Source: Congeria kusceri (lineage: Eukaryota; Mollusca; Bivalvia; Myida; Dreissenidae). From it: 64,000 nt of DNA. The position numbers were made by a program, and so were the translations under genes. Below, in pieces: positions 59,508 through 64,000 of the stretch. Under the pieces are notes generated by a model. That model searched no databases. It was not told the origin of the DNA and saw only the letters and a list, made by a program, of their open reading frames with translations. The stretch spans positions 29,985,748 to 30,049,747 of the forward strand of contig CM051029.1 of assembly GCA_027627225.1 (NCBI GenBank). The letters run 5' to 3'. Position 1 is the stretch's first letter. Every line of letters begins with the position of its first letter.

Positions 59508-60030
59508 TTGTCATTCTAATCACTTCGATTAGTCTTGTCATTCCAATCACGTCGATTGGTCAAGTCATTCGAATCACGTCGATTGGTCTTGTCATTCCAA
59601 CCACGTCGATTGGTCTTGTCATTCCAATCACGTCGATTGGTCTTGTCATTCCAATCTCGTCGATTGGTCTTGTCATTCCAATCACGTCGATTGGTCTTAT
59701 CATTCCAATAACGTCGATTGGTCTTGTCATTCCAATAACGTCGATTGGTCAATTCATTTTAATTGCGTCGATTGGTCAAGTCATTCCAATCGCTTCGATT
59801 GGTCGAGTCATTTAAATCACGTGGATTTGTCAAGTCACTTCAATCACGTAGATAAGTCAAGTCATTCTAACCACGTCGATTGGTCAAGTCAGTCCATATT
59901 ATGTCGATTGGTCAAGTCAGTCCATATCACGTCAATTAGTCACGTCATTCCGGTCACGTCGATTGGTCAAGTCAGTCCATATCACGTCGATTGGTCAAGT
60001 CATTCCAATCACGTCGATTGGTCAATTGAC
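59508..60030. repeat. 27-bp minisatellite, ~19 units
   Basis: The unit is GTCATTCCAATCACGTCGAT followed by TGGTCTT. Units in the right half change to GGTCAAGTCAGTCCATATCA. The 27-bp length keeps frames open on both strands (plus ITSIGLVIP, minus NDKTNRRDW). These peptides are repeat artefacts without start or splice support. Confidence 0.95.
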
Positions 60031-61125
60031 GTTTCCAGTGTTTGCCACTAATATTTTAAACTCATTCCCAGCCATTGTTAATGTATCAATGTCCATACCT
60101 CGAGCTTCACAAACACTTCGCAAGCTTTATTAAGTTGTATTTTGTGTAAAACTGTCAAAGAGGTGATTTGTACAACGTAGAGGGGTTGTATATATATGTA
60201 ACACTAGATTATTGTGCATATGACTGGCATTTCTGGAAGCGCCCATTGGCGCACATGAACACAACAAGTGACTTATTCACAATTCACCACGTAATAATTA
60301 ATGCTATAGTACGAATATTATTCAAGCAATTAAGCATGTCGCTCAGATGACAGCCAATATTTTCCGCACGTTAAAAGATACACGCTCACGAGTTTGCTGT
60401 TGGAATAACTACCATACATTTCATTCATCTAGCTAAAAAGTAAATGTTTTACTTCATATTCCTGCTACATAATAATAACGTATATGTGATTTCCAATGTG
60501 AACTGCATCGTGGTATTAAATGGACTTTAGCTACGGATATGGCATCAAGGGAGCAATATCACTGACAATCTAAAATTAAAATTGCATGTATAACAATTGG
60601 CATATAATTTAGGTATAAAAAAGGTATATAATATTATAATGGGAAAAGGATTTACGCATCCTGAATTTTTTTATACAATATCGGTCTTGTTTTTTGGCCG
60701 TTTTCTTGTTTCGTAAGTCCGAATAGTAGCATCTTTTATAACCAAATGTTACACATGTATTCCTACAAAACAGAAATTTCATTTTATGGTTCCTAAGTCT
60801 CGATTTCGTACCCTCGTTCGAATTTTAATGTTTTAAGCATGAAGTTATATGTTTTAACAATTTTGTCTTATATACTACATAATTTATAATTTATTTATTA
60901 TTTAGACGTCTTGACACTGTGCGATAAAGTCTAGCCATAAAAGTAAAACGTATCGCTAACGTTTTACCCCCAATAATACTTATCCTTAAGAGATTTAGAA
61001 CACTCAGTTAATAACATAAAGCGCCGTTTCGACATGGATTATCTTGTTATTCACGATAAACTTCCTTGAAAATACAGATCTGACGAATTCAGATTTCTCA
61101 AAAAACGATAGTCTCTAAAAACTTT
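60031..61125. other. No gene recognised
   Basis: AT-rich intergenic sequence. Confidence 0.5.
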
Positions 61126-61127
61126 AG

Positions 61128-61170
61128 GGTCGGGTAGAGGGTGGGGGGTTGCAAGGTAGGGTCGGGTGGC
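61128..61170 (+). other. G-quadruplex-like motif
   Basis: GGGTCGGGTAGAGGGTGGGG contains four G-runs of at least three with loops of 1-4 bases. A further GGGTCGGG follows within 20 bases. This is the only such cluster noticed in the window. Confidence 0.7.
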
Positions 61171-61554
61171 TCACAGAACTGTTTTGTTTTAGGCTACATA
61201 ATACCTTGAGAAAAAAGCTGCTGTGTTGTGTATAACAAAATAAAGTTTAGTTCAAAATAAAAACAGACCAGGACTCATACTCATAAGACTCCTTAAGAAA
61301 GCTTTAACTTGAGTAATATTAAAGTAAAATAATCAAATACAATTTCCGTGTGAAAATCAAAATTGTTTTTGAAATATGGAAAATAATGAACTGTTTAACA
61401 AGATAGAAACAACATATTACAAAAAAATGTTCACTTTTTTTTTTTTTTTTTTTAAGAAAAGCCACTAAATGACTAAACTGGACAAATTAAAGCATCTAAC
61501 TGAAGAGTTCAAGTATTAAAACTAGAAAATCATATGAAATTAGAAAAAAAAAGT

Positions 61555-61625
61555 TCCCTTAAACGTACGACCTCCGGATCAAAAGTCTGGCACGCTAAGC
61601 ACTCGGCCAGTCTGATTTATGTACC
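61555..61625 (-). repeat. tRNA-like fragment (SINE or tRNA pseudogene)
   Basis: The minus strand reads CTGGCCGAGTGCTTAGCGTG, CCAGACTTTTGATCCGGAGG and TCGTACG, resembling the D-arm and anticodon arm of a tRNA. The T-arm/B box is degraded, so a working tRNA is not claimed. Confidence 0.45.
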
Positions 61626-61748
61626 TATAATATTTACTTTATGTAAGTGCGTCACTTGTTGTCAACAATTTCAACGAAAACAACAGAAATACTCCAAACT
61701 ATTCAATCGTTTCGCGTTACACATTTATTAATTTTAACTGATGATTTT

Positions 61749-61809
61749 CATTTACGAAACGTTATTTCCATTATATTATAAATATAATGGAAATAACGTT
61801 TCGTAAATG
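61749..61809. repeat. 61-bp near-perfect palindrome
   Basis: A 29-base left arm (61749-61777, starting CATTTACGAAACGTTATTTC) is exactly complementary to the right arm (61781-61809) across a 3-base ATA centre. It would form a long hairpin. It may be a minimal foldback element. Confidence 0.95.
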
Positions 61810-61924
61810 ACGTTTCATATAATGTCAGCATTGCTATTTCGCTCCAATATATATAATATTCTCATTTTTTGGGAATATGTGACAAAATTGTAAATTGTCT
61901 ATTCGTCAATCTGTGAACATGTTC

Positions 61925-62085
61925 CTTTAATGCTGGGTAACGAAACTTTATCGTCAGTAACGAACAAACCTCCAATAAAATGTCAAGCGATTAGATAATT
62001 CAAACTCTTTAATGCTGGCTAACGAAACTGTATCGACAAGAACGGAACAACCTCCAATTAAATATCAAGCCATGGGATGATTAAA
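61925..62085. repeat. ~95-bp imperfect tandem duplication
   Basis: TTTAATGCTGG(G/C)TAACGAAAC, then TATCG(T/A)C, GTAACGAACAAACCTCCAAT (or GAACGGAACAACCTCCAATT) and ATGTCAAGC (or ATATCAAGC) occur twice in succession. It directly follows a MITE-like terminus (ATCTGTGAACATGTTCCTTTAA). Confidence 0.7.
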
Positions 62086-62849
62086 ACGTATTTTTGCTAA
62101 TTAATGTTGTTGATATCATTGCCATGCCATCACCTATGATTTGTCAATGATCACTTTGTTTGCGTCCATATGCTATTGTCAAACAAACGGAGTTTCATTG
62201 CCAGACATTTGTTGAATTATTTAAAAGGGCTTTTGTGAAATGTTTGAGCTGACAATACATGACTTGAATTGCGTTAACATGTACGTAAAGAAGTTATGCG
62301 CCCTGGGACAATTTTCTATTCAAACAGGTGCATGATAATGGTAACATCGGCATCATTCAACTAGCACGGTGCCATATTTGTTACAAAGAATGGACGCCGC
62401 TGAACTGCAAACATCATCAGTCGGAGGCAGGTGTTTGCAGGCAAAGTACACTATGAGTTGATTCTACGCAATTGGTAGGCTAAATAACAACTGCAACAGT
62501 CGAACGCAAATAATTCATGCATGGTTCTTTGTTAAAATGTAGCTATTATGTAAACAGAAAATGCAATTTCAAGCGTGTGATAAAATCTATTGTTAGTATA
62601 TACGCTATAATATATATATTAAATTTATATATATCAAATGTGATAACTATAAATACCTATTGATGATAAAATTGTCAAAAATATGTACGTATTCACGGAC
62701 TAAAATATATAACAGATGCGACACACACTATTATAAGTATTGGTTTGTCTTCACATATCATATATACTTGTTTGACAGTTCCGGCAAGTAAGCTTTGTGT
62801 GGACTAAGGACATATGTGTTGTTTTACGGCTACTTCTTGATTACATGAC
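62086..62849. other. No gene recognised
   Basis: AT-rich intergenic sequence. Confidence 0.5.
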
Positions 62850-63360
62850 GAAAATCTGAAAATTGAACTATTTGACGATTTGCCTCTAAATATTTTTAAT
62901 ATGAAGACATGTTGTTGATAATTGTGTTTTTTTTCATTTCATCATGCCTCAGAAAGTCGCAATTCTGCTACTATGGTTTATATCCAACCGCTGAGTAATT
63001 AAATGTAATTAAATTGAATAAGTGTACTCTTTAATGTTGTTGAATTTGAATTGCGATGCTGTGGGATTAATTTTTCTTTACGTTTACATGTATTAGAAAT
63101 AAATCTGGGCCAAGTGCGAGAGGTTCGGGCGTCCGTAAACCGGTTTAAACCCCCAATGCTTCCAATTGACCGTTTCAAAGCGGTGACCCCAGTTTTATTC
63201 ATATTTGAGTTTTTTGTTTGTTACGTATTTGTGTATTGTGCTGATTGTTTTGGCACTTGGTCACTTGCAGTAAATAAAGGATCTTGTTATGCTAATAAGA
63301 GTTCTCTACTGCTTATGCAAATGGAGTTTCACTTGGTTTATATTTTGCCTGAAATTAAAA
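62850..63360 (+). repeat. Dispersed repeat family A, long copy
   Basis: Matches 39150-39700 block by block: AAAATCTGAAAATTGAACTA, TGCCTCAGAAAGTCGCAATT, TTTGAATTGCGATGCT, AAACCGGTTTAAACCCCCAA, AAAGCGGTGACCCCAGTTTT, TTGGTCACTTGCAGTAAATA and AAGGATC. The ORFs overlapping it are incidental. Confidence 0.75.
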
Positions 63361-64000
63361 TCCAAAAGATATCAATAAGGGTATCTCTCCTGCTGATGTT
63401 TCTGGGGTTTTATTTATCTTTTATTTGACGCATTGTTAACGTTAAATTAAATTTATCTAGAACTCCTTTCACAATGGCTAGCTCAATTGCGATTTTAGAT
63501 ACTGCGCCGTATGACGCTTAGAGTCATTGCTTTTCGAGTTTGCTAGTAATATGTCCTCATAAGCTACAAAATTTCAAAGTTAGCAACACTTTCCGAATAA
63601 TTGAATAGCTGTTATGTTTGTTAATATAACCAAATTACTTGTGAAGTATAACACTTTCGTTAAAACGGACATGAACCGATCAATACGTGTAGGCATTACA
63701 CATAAAACAAAAAAATAATCTTAAATGAATACTTCCCATTTCATATAGATCAGTGTACATTTTTATAAACAACAAAAAACATTATGAACAAAATATGAAA
63801 ACTTCATCATTTATGTGTTGTAATGGGATTGACTGGTGAACAAGTGCAACATGTCATAAGTGAAAATTTATCAACATTGACTGTTACGACCTCAAAAGAT
63901 ATGTGATGCAAACTGATGAATTGAACGTATAGTTTCTTTATTAAGGTTCCCGGTTGCACGCTCGCTTAACGCCCTTATGTTTTTGCTCTTGTCGTAAGAT
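63361..64000. other. No gene recognised
   Basis: AT-rich sequence to the window end, with no supported feature. Confidence 0.5.

Noticed and set aside
59498..60051. ORFs encoding ITSIGLVIP or NDKTNRRDW repeats
   Set aside because: Products of a 27-bp array with no splice, promoter or domain support.

Overview
This is an AT-rich, intron-containing metazoan window dominated by microsatellites, minisatellites, MITEs and decayed LINEs. Its gene content (C-type lectin plus sushi exons, a large HEPN-like/NACHT gene, a bacterial-type SleB hydrolase carrying an intron) points to a mollusc, probably a bivalve. That placement is inferred from gene architecture and repeat style; no species is claimed. 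There are no operons, ribosome-binding sites, CRISPR arrays or bacterial-style genes.

Layout. 1-5.9 kb: repeats and unassigned sequence, including a ~1 kb foldback-like element (3921-4919). 5.9-9.5 kb, minus strand: 3' half of a secreted lectin-like gene, with one sushi/CCP exon and two C-type lectin (CTLD) exons; a 22-unit 24-bp minisatellite begins at the sushi exon's splice acceptor. 9.8-14.8 kb: dispersed repeats. 14.9-15.7 kb, minus: a two-exon, GC-rich gene for a SleB/CwlJ-type cell-wall hydrolase. 16-20.9 kb: MITEs and a ~0.8 kb (AGT)n tract. 22.3-30.5 kb, plus: a second lectin-type locus with a signal-peptide/PAN-like exon holding two in-frame TAG codons, a short exon, a sushi exon, a decayed exon-like segment and two CTLD exons. 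32.5-41.3 kb: a transposon-rich zone with a TTAA-flanked MITE holding a tRNA-like module, a 5'-truncated LINE, a hAT-like element with a LINE inside it, a LINE endonuclease fragment and a 40-bp tandem array. 43.4-49.0 kb, plus: the largest gene, four coding exons for a ~1262-aa protein with a cysteine-rich HEPN/DZIP3-like N-terminus, a NACHT ATPase and a leucine-rich C-terminus. 52.5-57.2 kb: a 67-bp minisatellite lying on both sides of a LINE fragment, and a LINE 3' end with a (CTGT)n tail. 57-64 kb: a 27-bp array, a G-quadruplex-like motif, a 61-bp palindrome and more dispersed repeats.

Together, the recognisable genes suggest recognition and defence: secreted lectin/sushi proteins, a peptidoglycan-type hydrolase and an intracellular NACHT receptor. 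Splice sites were chosen by eye from GT/AG signals, phase agreement and domain continuity; no transcript evidence was available.
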